Part shown: piece by piece, positions 16,931 to 25,045 of the stretch
Position numbering within the stretch: the first letter of the stretch is position 1
Layout: the number at the start of each line of letters is the position of its first letter
Assembly: GCA_030840805.1 (NCBI GenBank)
Contig: JAVEDU010000081.1
Location: 124,001-188,000, forward strand
Direction of reading: 5' to 3'
From: Actinomycetota bacterium
Lineage (GTDB): Bacteria; Actinomycetota; Actinomycetes; Mycobacteriales; HKI-0501
DNA: 64,000 nucleotides
Notes under the pieces: generated by a model
What the model was told of the DNA's origin: nothing
Databases searched by the model: none
The model's input: the letters and a program-made list of their open reading frames with translations, nothing else
Made by a program: the position numbers and the translations under genes

Positions 16931-17947
16931 GTGCGATCGGCTGACCCGGTCGAGGCCGCGCCCGCCGCCCCCGCCCCGCCGGACGCCGAGCCGGCCGGGC
17001 AGCGGCCGTGGTCGCTGTACATCCTCACCGCGCTGTTCGCCGCCGTGGTCGTGCTCCGGGGGCCCCTGACCCGGCTGTTCGACACGCCGGCCACCCAGAC
17101 CTGGGCGACCGTCTTCGTCTCCATCGTGATCCAGGCGACGCCGTTCCTGGCGCTGGGGGTGGTGATCAGCGCGGCGATCGCGGTGTTCGTGCCGCCGTCG
17201 TTCTTCGCCCGGGCACTGCCGTCCCGGCCCGTGCTCGCCGTCCCGGTCGCCGGGGTGGCGGGCGTGGCGCTGCCGGGCTGCGAGTGCGGGTCGGTGCCGA
17301 TCGCCGGTGGCCTGATCCGGCGCGGGGTGGCCCCGGCCGCCGCGTTCGCGTTCCTGCTGTCCGCGCCGGCGATCAACCCGGTGGTGCTGGTGTCCACGGC
17401 GGTCGCGTTCCCGGGGAACCCCGAGATGGTGCTCGCCCGGTTCGTCGCGTCGGTGGTCACGGCGGTGCTGATGGGCTGGCTGTGGCTGCGGGTCGGCCGC
17501 GCGGACTGGATCCGGACGCCGCCCCGGCCGGACCTCACCGGGATGTCCCGGTGGGCGGCGTTCTGGTCGACGGCACGGCACGACTTCGTGCACGCGGGCG
17601 GGTTCCTGGTCGTCGGCGGCATCACGGCCGCCACCCTGAACGTGACCGTCCCGCAGCACTGGCTCACCGCGCTGGCCGACAACGCGTGGCTGTCCGTGCT
17701 GGTGCTCGCGGTGCTCGCCGTGCTGCTGTCGATCTGCTCCGAGGCGGACGCGTTCGTGGCGGCGTCGCTGACCCAGTTCTCGCTCACCGCGCGGCTCGCC
17801 TTCCTGGTGGTCGGGCCGATGATCGACGTCAAGCTGTTCGCCATGCAGGCGGGGACGTTCGGGCGCTCCTTCGCGCTGCGGTTCGGCCCGGCGACGTTCG
17901 TGGTGGCCGTGGTGGTCAGCGTGCTGGTGGGGTCGGTGGTGCTGTGA
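16931..17947 (+). CDS. DUF318/ArsP-type permease
   Basis: This 338-residue membrane protein of the ArsP_1 (DUF318) permease family has about eight hydrophobic segments and the family signature PGCECGSVPIAGGLIRRG (Cys117, Cys119), a likely metal-contact motif. Members include predicted metal(loid) or cofactor permeases. It overlaps the next gene, a TIGR03943 protein, by GTGA. These pairs often lie beside Fur-family regulators, and here the convergent neighbour is Zur, so a zinc or zinc-chaperone role is plausible but inferred. The GTG at 16931 is the likely start; a GC-rich upstream region gives no clear promoter. Confidence 0.82.
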   Translation: MRSADPVEAAPAAPAPPDAEPAGQRPWSLYILTALFAAVVVLRGPLTRLFDTPATQTWATVFVSIVIQATPFLALGVVISAAIAVFVPPSFFARALPSRPVLAVPVAGVAGVALPGCECGSVPIAGGLIRRGVAPAAAFAFLLSAPAINPVVLVSTAVAFPGNPEMVLARFVASVVTAVLMGWLWLRVGRADWIRTPPRPDLTGMSRWAAFWSTARHDFVHAGGFLVVGGITAATLNVTVPQHWLTALADNAWLSVLVLAVLAVLLSICSEADAFVAASLTQFSLTARLAFLVVGPMIDVKLFAMQAGTFGRSFALRFGPATFVVAVVVSVLVGSVVL

Positions 17948-18828
17948 ACCGCGAGGCCCAGAGCGTCGTGCTGTTCCTGCTCGGGGGAGCGATCCTGCGG
18001 ATCAGTGCCACCGACGTGTACCTGCGGTACGTCAAGGCGGGACTGCGGCCGTTCCTGATCGTGTCCGGGGTCCTGCTCGTCGTGATCGCGGCCGTGACGC
18101 TGTACCGGGAGGTGTTCGCGCCGGCCCGGCCGCTGGGCGAGGGGGACGGCGGCTCGTCCACCGGTGCGCATGCTCCTGCTCCTGGGCACGCCCCGGCACA
18201 CGCGCAGGCCGGCCACGCCGCGGCGCACGCCGCTCCGCACCCGGGCGCCCACGCGGCGGTGGCCGGCGACGAGGAGGCCCCGGCCCCGCCGGGGGCGGCG
18301 GGGAACGACGGAGACGGTCACGCGCACGGCCATGCCGGCCCGCGGGTGGCGTGGCTGCTGGTCGTACCGGTGTTCGCGATCTTCCTGATCGGACCGCCCG
18401 CGCTCGGGTCCTTCGCGGCGAGCCGCGGTGGCACCTCGGTCGCGAAGCAGTCCGACTACGCGCCGCTGCCCGCCGGCGACCCCGTGACGCTGCCGGTACT
18501 CGACTACGCGAGTCGGGCCGTGTGGGACCGCGGCGCGTCGCTGACGGACCGCCGGGTGCGGCTGACCGGCTTCGTGTCGCCGCGCCCGGGCGGGGGCGTG
18601 TACCTGACCCGGATGATCCTGACCTGCTGTGCCGCCGACGGCCGGCCGGTGAAGGTCGGGCTGTCCGGCACGGTGCCCGCCGGGCTGCCCGCCGACACGT
18701 GGATCGAGGTCACCGGGCGGTACGACCCGAGGGTGGACAAGGACCGGGCCAACGACGAGTCGATCCCGTACCTGGCGGCGGAGGCGCTCCGGGAGGTCAC
18801 GCAGCCCACCCAGCCCTACGAGCAGTAG
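17944..18828 (+). CDS. TIGR03943 family membrane protein with His-rich loop
   Basis: The 294-residue protein begins with two hydrophobic segments (about residues 5-50). A low-complexity His/Ala-rich linker follows (about 75-135, with repeated AHA, HPGAHA and DGHAHGHA), then another hydrophobic segment and a soluble C-terminal domain with LTCCAADGRPVKVGL. The His-rich linker looks like a metal-binding loop. The family is known as the partner of DUF318 permeases. Its GTG start overlaps the permease stop. It ends 15 nt from the convergent zur gene. Confidence 0.8.
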   Translation: MNREAQSVVLFLLGGAILRISATDVYLRYVKAGLRPFLIVSGVLLVVIAAVTLYREVFAPARPLGEGDGGSSTGAHAPAPGHAPAHAQAGHAAAHAAPHPGAHAAVAGDEEAPAPPGAAGNDGDGHAHGHAGPRVAWLLVVPVFAIFLIGPPALGSFAASRGGTSVAKQSDYAPLPAGDPVTLPVLDYASRAVWDRGASLTDRRVRLTGFVSPRPGGGVYLTRMILTCCAADGRPVKVGLSGTVPAGLPADTWIEVTGRYDPRVDKDRANDESIPYLAAEALREVTQPTQPYEQ

Positions 18829-18843
18829 ACCTGGCCGGCCCGC

Positions 18844-19257
18844 TCAGGCGGTGCACCCGGGGCACCGGCCCACGAGGTCGAACGTGTGGCTCACCTCGCT
18901 GTACCCGTGCTCGGCCGCGGCGAGCCCGATCCACCGTTCGACCGGCGGACCGTCGATCTCCACCGTCCGCCCGCAGTCCCGGCAGACGAGGTGGTGGTGA
19001 TGGTGGTGCACCTGGCCGCAGCGCCGGTACAGGTGCTCGCCCGTGGCGATGCGCATGACGTCGATCTCGCCGGCGTCCGCGAGGGACTGCAGCGTCCGGT
19101 ACACCGTGGTGAGGCCGACGCGTTCGCCGCGTTCGGCGAGGAGGCGGTGCAGCTCCTGCGCGCTGCGGAACTCCTCCACCTCCCGCAGCAGCGCGGAGAC
19201 GGCGATCCGCTGGCGGGTCGCCCGCCCCTGCACGGCGGTGCCGTCGTCCGCCGTCAC
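18844..19257 (-). CDS. zur: Zinc uptake regulator Zur (Fur family)
   Basis: This 137-residue Fur-family repressor has an N-terminal winged helix with the recognition segment GLTTVYRTLQSLADAGEI. Its dimerisation domain has six consecutive histidines (residues 84-89) before VCRDCG, and a C-terminal CPGC. The four cysteines C92/C95/C132/C135 form the structural zinc site of Fur proteins. It lies last in the znuACB-smtB-zur operon and its GTG overlaps the smtB stop, matching the Rv2358-Rv2359 (smtB-furB/zur) arrangement in mycobacteria. Zinc-bound Zur is expected to repress uptake genes, including this operon. Confidence 0.92.
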   Translation of the reverse strand: MTADDGTAVQGRATRQRIAVSALLREVEEFRSAQELHRLLAERGERVGLTTVYRTLQSLADAGEIDVMRIATGEHLYRRCGQVHHHHHHLVCRDCGRTVEIDGPPVERWIGLAAAEHGYSEVSHTFDLVGRCPGCTA

Positions 19258-19553
19258 CGGATCTCCGCGGCATGCGAGACGGCGTCCGCGACGATGTGGC
19301 CGACGTGCGCGTCCGCGAGCGAGTAGGCGATCTCCCGTCCCCGCCGCTCGGCCCGCACGAGCCGTGCCGAGCGCAGCACCCGGAGGTGCTGGGACACCAG
19401 CGGCTGCGGGACCTGCAGGGCGTCGACGAGCTCGTGCACGCAGCGCGGCCCGTCGCCGAGCTCGCCGATCAGCGCCAGCCGCAGGGGAGCGGACAGGGCG
19501 CGGAGCAGCTCGCTCGCCCCGGCGTACGCGTCCTGCGGGGCGGCATCAGCCAT
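19254..19553 (-). CDS. ArsR/SmtB family zinc-sensing repressor
   Basis: This 99-residue winged-helix repressor has a recognition segment QVPQPLVSQHLRVLRSARLV. The C-terminal helix carries an exact D81-x-H83-x10-H94-x-x-E97 pattern, the alpha5 zinc-sensing site of SmtB/CzrA/Rv2358-type sensors. Such proteins release DNA when zinc is high. In mycobacteria the homologue controls zur, so zinc excess raises Zur. It is embedded between znuB (8-nt overlap) and zur (GTGA overlap), so an internal promoter would be needed for independent control. Confidence 0.92.
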   Translation of the reverse strand: MADAAPQDAYAGASELLRALSAPLRLALIGELGDGPRCVHELVDALQVPQPLVSQHLRVLRSARLVRAERRGREIAYSLADAHVGHIVADAVSHAAEIR

Positions 19554-20430
19554 CGGCCATCACATGCTCGTCGTCGAGGCCGAGGTCCGGGGTCGTCGCG
19601 GTGCGGGCCGCCGCGGCGCCACCCCGGCGCCGAAGGAGTGCGGTACCGGCCGTGACCAGCAGGAACACCGCGATCGCCAGCACGACGATCGCGGCACCGG
19701 AGGCGACGTTCAGGTAGTACGACCCCACGGCGCCGGACAGCGAGATCGTGACGCCGAGGGCGATGCCGCCGAGCATGGTGGTGACGAAGCCCCGGGCCAC
19801 CTGCTGCGCCGTGGCCACCGGGATGACCATCAGCGCGCTGACCAGCAGCAGGCCGACGACCCGCATCGCGACGGTCACGGTGACCGCCGCGGTGACCGCG
19901 AGCACCAGGTTCAGCAGCCGCACCGGCAGGCCGGAGACCGTGGCGAACTCCTCGTCGTGGCACACCGCGAACAGCCACGGCCGCAGCAGCAGGGTCACCA
20001 CGAGCACCGCCGCGGCGAGCACGGCGATGATGACGAGATCGCTCCAGCTCGTGGTGAGCAGCGAGCCGAACAGGTACGAGAGCAGGTTGACGTTCGACGT
20101 CCCCGCCGAGAGCCCGATCAGCAGCACGCCGCCCGCGATGCCGCCGTAGAACATCACCGCGAGCGCCACGTCGCCGGAGGTCCGCCCGCGGGCGCGGATC
20201 AGCTCGATCACCACCGCGCCGGCCGCCGACACGAGCACCGCCGTGAGCACCGGTGCCCAGCTGAACAGGAAGCCGAGCGCGACGCCGGTGAGCGCGATGT
20301 GGCCGATGCCGTCGCCGAGCAGGGCCATCCGCCGCTGCACGAGGTACACGCCCACGGCCGGTGCGGTGAGCCCGACCAGCAGCGCGCCGAGCAACGCCCG
20401 GATCATGAAGTCGAACGTGAAGATGCTCAT
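19546..20430 (-). CDS. znuB: Zinc/manganese ABC transporter permease (ZnuB-like)
   Basis: This 294-residue ABC-3 family membrane permease has eight or more hydrophobic segments. The family signature LLGDGIGHIALTGVALGFLF lies near the N-terminus, and VGLLLVSALMVIPVATAQQVAR is also present. The C-terminus is acidic (DLGLDDEHVMADG). It forms the channel for a cluster-9 metal importer with the ATPase and lipoprotein encoded upstream. The ATG overlaps the ATPase stop (ATGA), so the subunits are translationally coupled. Confidence 0.93.
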   Translation of the reverse strand: MSIFTFDFMIRALLGALLVGLTAPAVGVYLVQRRMALLGDGIGHIALTGVALGFLFSWAPVLTAVLVSAAGAVVIELIRARGRTSGDVALAVMFYGGIAGGVLLIGLSAGTSNVNLLSYLFGSLLTTSWSDLVIIAVLAAAVLVVTLLLRPWLFAVCHDEEFATVSGLPVRLLNLVLAVTAAVTVTVAMRVVGLLLVSALMVIPVATAQQVARGFVTTMLGGIALGVTISLSGAVGSYYLNVASGAAIVVLAIAVFLLVTAGTALLRRRGGAAAARTATTPDLGLDDEHVMADG

Positions 20431-21212
20431 GCGCGGTCCCGTACGGCCGGCACCCAGCCCGCGGCGTCCTCGTCGGGCGCGTGCGGGTGGACGTGGTCGT
20501 GGTCCGGGTCGGCGTGGTGCCCCATGGGCCGCGGGCACGGCCCGTCGTGCACCACGCGACCGGCGGAGAGCACCACGGCACGCTGGATCAGCGGCTCCAT
20601 CGGGCCCAGCTCGTGGGCCACCAGCAGGATCGTGGTGCCGTGCTCGAGCAGCAGCTCGACGGTCCCGGCGAACGCCACCTGGCTCGCCGCGTCGACGCCG
20701 GCGGTGGGCTCGTCGAGTACCAGCAGGTCGGGCTGCCCGGCGAGCGCGCGGGCGATCAGCACCCGCTGCTGCTGACCACCGGACAGCGTGCCGACCTGGT
20801 CGTGTTCCCGGTCGGAGAGCCCCACGGCGGCGAGGGCGCCGGCGATCGCGTGCGCCTCGGTGCGCCGTGGGAGCCGGGCAAAGCCCCGGCGCGCCAGCAC
20901 CCCGGACCGGACGACCTCGCGGACCGTGGCCGGGACGCCGCTGCCGGCGCCGAGTCGCTGCGGGACGTACCCGACGCGCCGGCGCTCCCGGAAGCTGTCG
21001 AGCGGCGTTCCGAACAGCCGTACCGACCCGGCCGCGAGCGGCGCCAGGCCCAGGGCGGCCCGGATCAGCGTCGACTTGCCGGACCCGTTCGCGCCGAGGA
21101 CGGCCACCACCTCGCCGGCAGTGACCGTCAGGTCGATCCCGCGGAGAACCGGCCGGCCGCCGTAGGCGACGACGGCCCCGCGGACCTCGACGACCGGGTC
21201 GGCGGCCGTCAC
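20427..21212 (-). CDS. znuC: Zinc ABC transporter ATP-binding protein (ZnuC-like)
   Basis: This 261-residue ABC ATPase has Walker A GANGSGKST, signature LSGGQQQRV and Walker B LLVLDEPT, with the H-loop in LLVAHELG. The C-terminal tail is His/Asp-rich (MGHHADPDHDHVHPHAPDED), a metal-binding extension not needed for ATP hydrolysis. This supports zinc rather than manganese transport. The GTG start overlaps the znuA stop (GTGA) and its stop overlaps the znuB start. Confidence 0.93.
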   Translation of the reverse strand: MTAADPVVEVRGAVVAYGGRPVLRGIDLTVTAGEVVAVLGANGSGKSTLIRAALGLAPLAAGSVRLFGTPLDSFRERRRVGYVPQRLGAGSGVPATVREVVRSGVLARRGFARLPRRTEAHAIAGALAAVGLSDREHDQVGTLSGGQQQRVLIARALAGQPDLLVLDEPTAGVDAASQVAFAGTVELLLEHGTTILLVAHELGPMEPLIQRAVVLSAGRVVHDGPCPRPMGHHADPDHDHVHPHAPDEDAAGWVPAVRDRA

Positions 21213-22141
21213 GAACAGCCCAGGGCGGAGCGGAGGGTGGCGAGGTTGGCACGCATGACTGAAATGTAGTCCGCGTCGCTTCCGGCCTTGAGGCCCTCGA
21301 GCGGGTCGAGGACCTCCGCCTTGGCGCCGATCTCGGACGCGAGCGTCTCGGCGATCTTCGGGCTCACCAGCGTCTCGAAGAAGATGACGTCGACCTTCTC
21401 CCGCTTGGCGATCCGGGCCACCTCGGCGAGCCGGCCGGCCGTGGGCTCGGTCTCCGGGGTCAGCCCGGTGATGCCGATCTGGGTGAGGTCGTAGCGCTGG
21501 GCGAGGTACCCGAACGCGTTGTGGCTCGTGACGATGCTCCGGCTGGCGCAGTGCGCGAGCCCGGTCCGGTACTCGTGGTCGAGCGCGGTCAGCCGCGTCC
21601 GGAGCCCCGTCGCGTTCCGGGTGAAGTCGACGGCGTGCCCGGGGTCGACCGTGCCGAGCCGGGCCGCCACGGCGTCCGCCACCGCGGCGAGCCGGGTGGG
21701 GTCGAGCCAGATGTGCGGGTCCGCGCCGGTGTCGTCCCGGTGGGCCTCGCCGCCCTCGATCGGCGTGTGGTCCTGAAGGAGCGGCGCGACCGTGGCGGCG
21801 TCGAGGGCGCGGTCCTTTGCCTCGGCGGTGACCGCCTGGTCCACCGCGGGCTGGAAGCCGCGGAGGTACACCACCAGGTCCGCCTGGTTCACCGAGCCGA
21901 CCTGCCGGGGGTTCAGCTCGAGATCGTGCGGCTCGACGCCCGGCTTGACGAGGTTGGTGACGCTGACGTGGTCACCGCCGACCTGCTTCGTCACGTACTC
22001 CAGCGGGTAGAAGGCCGCGACGACCTCGACGTGCCCGGTCCCGGCGCCGGCCGTGTCCCCGCTTCCACAGGCGGCCAGAAGCCCCCCGGCGAGACCCAGG
22101 GTGGCGATGGCGGCGACGGCGGCGCGCAGGCTGTTGTACAT
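21209..22141 (-). CDS. znuA: Zinc ABC transporter substrate-binding lipoprotein (ZnuA-like)
   Basis: This 310-residue cluster A-I metal-binding protein begins with a lipoprotein signal peptide (lipobox LAAC at about residues 20-23). It carries family features: a His-containing loop HTPIEGGEAHRDDTGADPHIW, VEPHDLELNPRQV and SHNAFGYLAQRY. The His/Asp loop is typical of zinc-specific members. The ATG at 22141 rather than 22156 is chosen because the promoter and Zur-like site then lie immediately upstream and the signal peptide starts at a basic residue. It is the first gene of the znuACB-smtB-zur operon. Confidence 0.92.
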   Translation of the reverse strand: MYNSLRAAVAAIATLGLAGGLLAACGSGDTAGAGTGHVEVVAAFYPLEYVTKQVGGDHVSVTNLVKPGVEPHDLELNPRQVGSVNQADLVVYLRGFQPAVDQAVTAEAKDRALDAATVAPLLQDHTPIEGGEAHRDDTGADPHIWLDPTRLAAVADAVAARLGTVDPGHAVDFTRNATGLRTRLTALDHEYRTGLAHCASRSIVTSHNAFGYLAQRYDLTQIGITGLTPETEPTAGRLAEVARIAKREKVDVIFFETLVSPKIAETLASEIGAKAEVLDPLEGLKAGSDADYISVMRANLATLRSALGCS

Positions 22142-22178
22142 GAATATCAATGTCATCTGTACACCGCTGCATTGTCAA
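22141..22178 (-). promoter_or_regulatory. Candidate znuA promoter with overlapping Zur box
   Basis: On the minus strand TTGACA (22178-22173) is followed after 17 nt by TGACAT (22155-22150), a plausible -35/-10 pair. The 15-bp imperfect palindrome TGACATTGATATTCA (22155-22141) has the TGA-N9-TCA frame of actinobacterial Zur boxes and covers the -10 and the predicted transcript start. With the ATG at 22141 the mRNA would be nearly leaderless. This is a motif-based inference. Confidence 0.6.
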
Positions 22179-22205
22179 AGTCGCATGTGTGCACCCGAGC
22201 CGGGA

Positions 22206-22493
22206 TCAGCCGGTGAGGAGCTTGCGGAGCGCCGCGGCCAGCAGCACGAGGACGACCAGCCCGCGCAGCAGCCGCCCGCCCGCCGGCAGGTGGTCCCAGC
22301 CGAGTACGGCGAGCCACCCGGCGAACGCGGCCACGACGACGAGCAGCACCGCCCCGAGCGCGCCGCCGGTGAACAGGCCGCCGACCACGAGCGCGGCCAG
22401 CACCACCAGCGGCAGCCAGCGGGGCAGTCGGCCGAGGGTCGCGGCGAACCCCGCGGTGCGGTCGGTGACACCGGTACGCCAGGTCACGGGCAT
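22206..22493 (-). CDS. Small integral membrane protein (DUF6703-like)
   Basis: This 95-residue protein is dominated by two or three hydrophobic segments (PLVVLAALVVGGLFTGGALGAVLLVVVAAFAGWLAVLGW and LLRGLVVLVLLAAALRKLL). It resembles short actinobacterial membrane proteins of unassigned function often found near this locus. The ATG has an adjacent GAGGAG ribosome site. It lies upstream of, and in the same direction as, the znu operon but is separated from it by its own gap, so co-regulation is uncertain. Confidence 0.7.
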   Translation of the reverse strand: MPVTWRTGVTDRTAGFAATLGRLPRWLPLVVLAALVVGGLFTGGALGAVLLVVVAAFAGWLAVLGWDHLPAGGRLLRGLVVLVLLAAALRKLLTG

Positions 22494-22540
22494 CTCCTCG
22501 CCGCTAGGATCACGACGCCATCGTCCCAGGAGCGCGCCCC

Positions 22541-22915
22541 GTGATCGTCATCAGCCGGTTCCGCCCCGCCGAGGGGTTCCTCGCCCGCGCGGAACAGGCG
22601 CTCGGCGCCTTCGCCGAGAGACCCGGCTTCCTGCGCGGCCACGTCGGGCGCGCGGCCGACGACCCGGCGCTGTGGACGATCGTCACGGAGTGGGACTCGG
22701 TCGGCTCGTTCCGCCGCTCGCTGTCCGCGTTCGAGGTGAAGGTGCACGCGGCGCCGCTGCTCGCCGACGCCGTCGAGGAACCCTCCGCGTACGAGGTGCT
22801 GGCCTCCGTCGAGGGCGGCCTGCCGTCGGTGCGGCCGAGCGCGCTGGCCGCCGACGCGGGCTCCGTGCGGGTCGGCGAGGCCGCGACGCCGCACGCTCCG
22901 CGCGCGCGGACCTGA
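22541..22915 (+). CDS. Antibiotic biosynthesis monooxygenase (ABM) family protein
   Basis: This 124-residue dimeric alpha/beta-barrel protein has the ABM pattern: MIVISRFRPAEGFLARAEQALGAFAERPGFLRGHVGRA, then DDPALWTIVTEWDSVGSFRRSLSAFEVK. Family members include small cofactor-free monooxygenases and haem-degrading enzymes; without a known partner the substrate is unclear. The C-terminal ~25 residues look unstructured. It is divergent from the small membrane gene; GTG is the likely start. Confidence 0.8.
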   Translation: MIVISRFRPAEGFLARAEQALGAFAERPGFLRGHVGRAADDPALWTIVTEWDSVGSFRRSLSAFEVKVHAAPLLADAVEEPSAYEVLASVEGGLPSVRPSALAADAGSVRVGEAATPHAPRART

Positions 22916-22982
22916 GGGCGGCCCGGCCGGGGACGCGGGTTACCGTGCCGGTGTCGTGGTCCCTCGTCGCCCGGGAGAGTGC

Positions 22983-23528
22983 ATGACGTACCCGCCGTCC
23001 GGTCCGTACCCGCCGCAGGGCGAGGAGCCGGGCGACGTGCCGTACGGGCAGCCGCGGTACGGCCCGCCCCGGTACGGGCAGCCGCAGTACGGCCACTCCC
23101 ACTACGGCCCGACCGCGCCGAAGAGTCGTCGCGGTCTGTGGATCGGCCTGGCCCTGGGCGGCATCGCGCTGGTGCTCTGCTGTGCCGGAGGTGGCGTCGT
23201 CGCCTACGTCGGCTACCGGGCGTCCACCCCGGAGGCGGCGGCCGCGGCGTGGTTCGACGCGGTGCGGGCCGAGGACGTGGACGCCGCCTACGACCTGCTC
23301 TGCGCCGCCGACCGGGCCGCGCGGACCCGCGAGGAGGTGCGCGCCGACGGCCTCGGCCCGCCGTTCGCGCGCTACACGGTCCACGGCTCCGAGCGGCGCA
23401 CCCTGTCGAACGGGCAGGTCCGGGCGCTCGTGGACGTCGAGCTCGTGGACGAGGGCGGCGACACCTCGGCTGCCCGTCTTCCGCTGGTCGAGGAGGACGA
23501 CGGGTGGAAGGTCTGCGGGCTGAGCTGA
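22983..23528 (+). CDS. Membrane-anchored protein with Pro/Tyr/Gly-rich N-terminus
   Basis: The 181-residue protein starts with a cytoplasmic Pro/Gly/Tyr-rich tract (repeated YGQP/YGPP units, residues 8-45). One transmembrane helix follows (about 55-78, LWIGLALGGIALVLCCAGGGVVAYVGY) and then an extracytoplasmic domain of about 100 residues resembling DUF4878/lumazine-binding-like NTF2 folds (AAAWFDAVRAEDVDAAYDLLCAADR). This architecture is common in actinobacterial cell-envelope proteins. The function is unknown. The ATG at 22983 follows a GGGAGAG ribosome site. Confidence 0.75.
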   Translation: MTYPPSGPYPPQGEEPGDVPYGQPRYGPPRYGQPQYGHSHYGPTAPKSRRGLWIGLALGGIALVLCCAGGGVVAYVGYRASTPEAAAAAWFDAVRAEDVDAAYDLLCAADRAARTREEVRADGLGPPFARYTVHGSERRTLSNGQVRALVDVELVDEGGDTSAARLPLVEEDDGWKVCGLS

Positions 23529-23628
23529 CCTGCGGGCCGCCGGGTTCGGCTGACCTGCGGATATCCGGGCCCGAACGGTCGGTAAGCTGGAGTTTCACCG
23601 CCGACCGCCAGCCGGATGGAGCCCACTC

Positions 23629-25008
23629 GTGGCCGAACTCATCGACACTGTTGTCAGCCTCTCCAAGCGCCGGGGATTCGTGTTCCCCAGCGGCGAGATC
23701 TACGGCGGTACGCGGTCGGCGTGGGACTACGGCCCCCTGGGTGTGGAGCTCAAGGAGAACGTGAAGCGGCAGTGGTGGCGCTCGATGGTCACCGGCCGTG
23801 ACGACGTCGTCGGCCTGGACTCGTCGGTCATCCTCCCGCGGGACGTGTGGACCGCGTCGGGGCACATCGACGCGTTCGTGGACCCGCTGACCGAGTGCCA
23901 GTCGTGCCACAAGCGGTACCGCGCGGACCACCTCGTCGAGGCGTACGAGGAGAAGAAGGGCACCCCGCCCCCGAACGGCCTCGCCGACGTGAACTGCCCC
24001 CACTGCGGCACCAAGGGGGCGTTCACCGAGGCCCGGATGTTCAACGGCCTGCTGAAGACCTACCTCGGCCCGATCGAGGACCAGTCCGGGCTGCACTACC
24101 TGCGACCGGAGACCGCGCAGGGCATCTTCGTGAACTTCGCGAACGTGATGGGCTCGGCGCGCAAGAAGATCCCGTTCGGCATCGGCCAGATGGGCAAGAG
24201 CTTCCGGAACGAGATCACGCCCGGGAACTTCATCTTCCGCACCCGCGAGTTCGAGCAGATGGAGATGGAGTTCTTCGTCGAGCCCGGCACGGACGAGACC
24301 TGGCACGAGTACTGGCTCGAGCAGCGCCGCAACTGGTACACCGACCTCGGCATCAACCCCGACAACCTGCGGATGTTCGAGCACCCGAAGGACAAGCTGT
24401 CGCACTACTCCAAGCGCACGGTCGACATCGAGTACCGCTTCAGGTTCGCCGGTTCCGAGTGGGGCGAGCTGGAGGGCATCGCGAACCGCACGGACTTCGA
24501 CCTGCAGACGCACTCCAAGCACTCCGGTTCCAGCCTGACCGTGCTCGACCAGGAGTCCGGCGAGCGCTTCACGCCGTACGTCATCGAGCCGGCGGCGGGC
24601 GTGGCGCGGTCGATGATGGCGTTCCTGCTCGACGCGTACACCGAGGACGAGGCGCCGAACGCCAAGGGTGGCGTGGACAAGCGCACCGTGCTGCGGCTCG
24701 ACCCCCGGCTCGCGCCGGTGAAGGCGGCCGTGCTGCCGCTGAGCCGCAACGCCGACCTGTCCCCGAAGGCGCGGGACCTCGCGGCGGCGCTCCGGCGCAA
24801 CTGGAACGTCGAGTTCGACGACGCGGGCGCGATCGGCCGCCGGTACCGCCGCCAGGACGAGATCGGGACGCCGTACTGCATCACGGTCGACTTCGACACG
24901 CTCACCGACCAGGCCGTGACGATCCGGGAGCGGGACGCGATGACCCAGGACCGGGTCGCACTGGACCAGGTGGAGTCCTACCTCGCCGGGCGTCTCCTCG
25001 GGTCGTGA
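23629..25008 (+). CDS. glyS: Glycine--tRNA ligase (alpha2 type)
   Basis: This class II aminoacyl-tRNA synthetase charges tRNA-Gly. The 459-residue dimeric form is the one usual in actinobacteria. Visible are the N-terminal [12 protein letters not shown] and [15 protein letters not shown] region, an inserted zinc-binding module (CQSCHKRY...CPHCGTKG), motif 2 ([25 protein letters not shown]) and motif 3 ([14 protein letters not shown]), plus a C-terminal anticodon-binding domain. The GTG start is 100 nt after the preceding gene. Its position just beyond the smtB-zur block matches Rv2357c. Confidence 0.97.
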   Translation: MAELIDTVVSLSKRRGFVFPSGEIYGGTRSAWDYGPLGVELKENVKRQWWRSMVTGRDDVVGLDSSVILPRDVWTASGHIDAFVDPLTECQSCHKRYRADHLVEAYEEKKGTPPPNGLADVNCPHCGTKGAFTEARMFNGLLKTYLGPIEDQSGLHYLRPETAQGIFVNFANVMGSARKKIPFGIGQMGKSFRNEITPGNFIFRTREFEQMEMEFFVEPGTDETWHEYWLEQRRNWYTDLGINPDNLRMFEHPKDKLSHYSKRTVDIEYRFRFAGSEWGELEGIANRTDFDLQTHSKHSGSSLTVLDQESGERFTPYVIEPAAGVARSMMAFLLDAYTEDEAPNAKGGVDKRTVLRLDPRLAPVKAAVLPLSRNADLSPKARDLAAALRRNWNVEFDDAGAIGRRYRRQDEIGTPYCITVDFDTLTDQAVTIRERDAMTQDRVALDQVESYLAGRLLGS

Positions 25009-25045
25009 CCTCCGTCGCGCGCGCCGGGCGTGGCACCCTGGAGGG

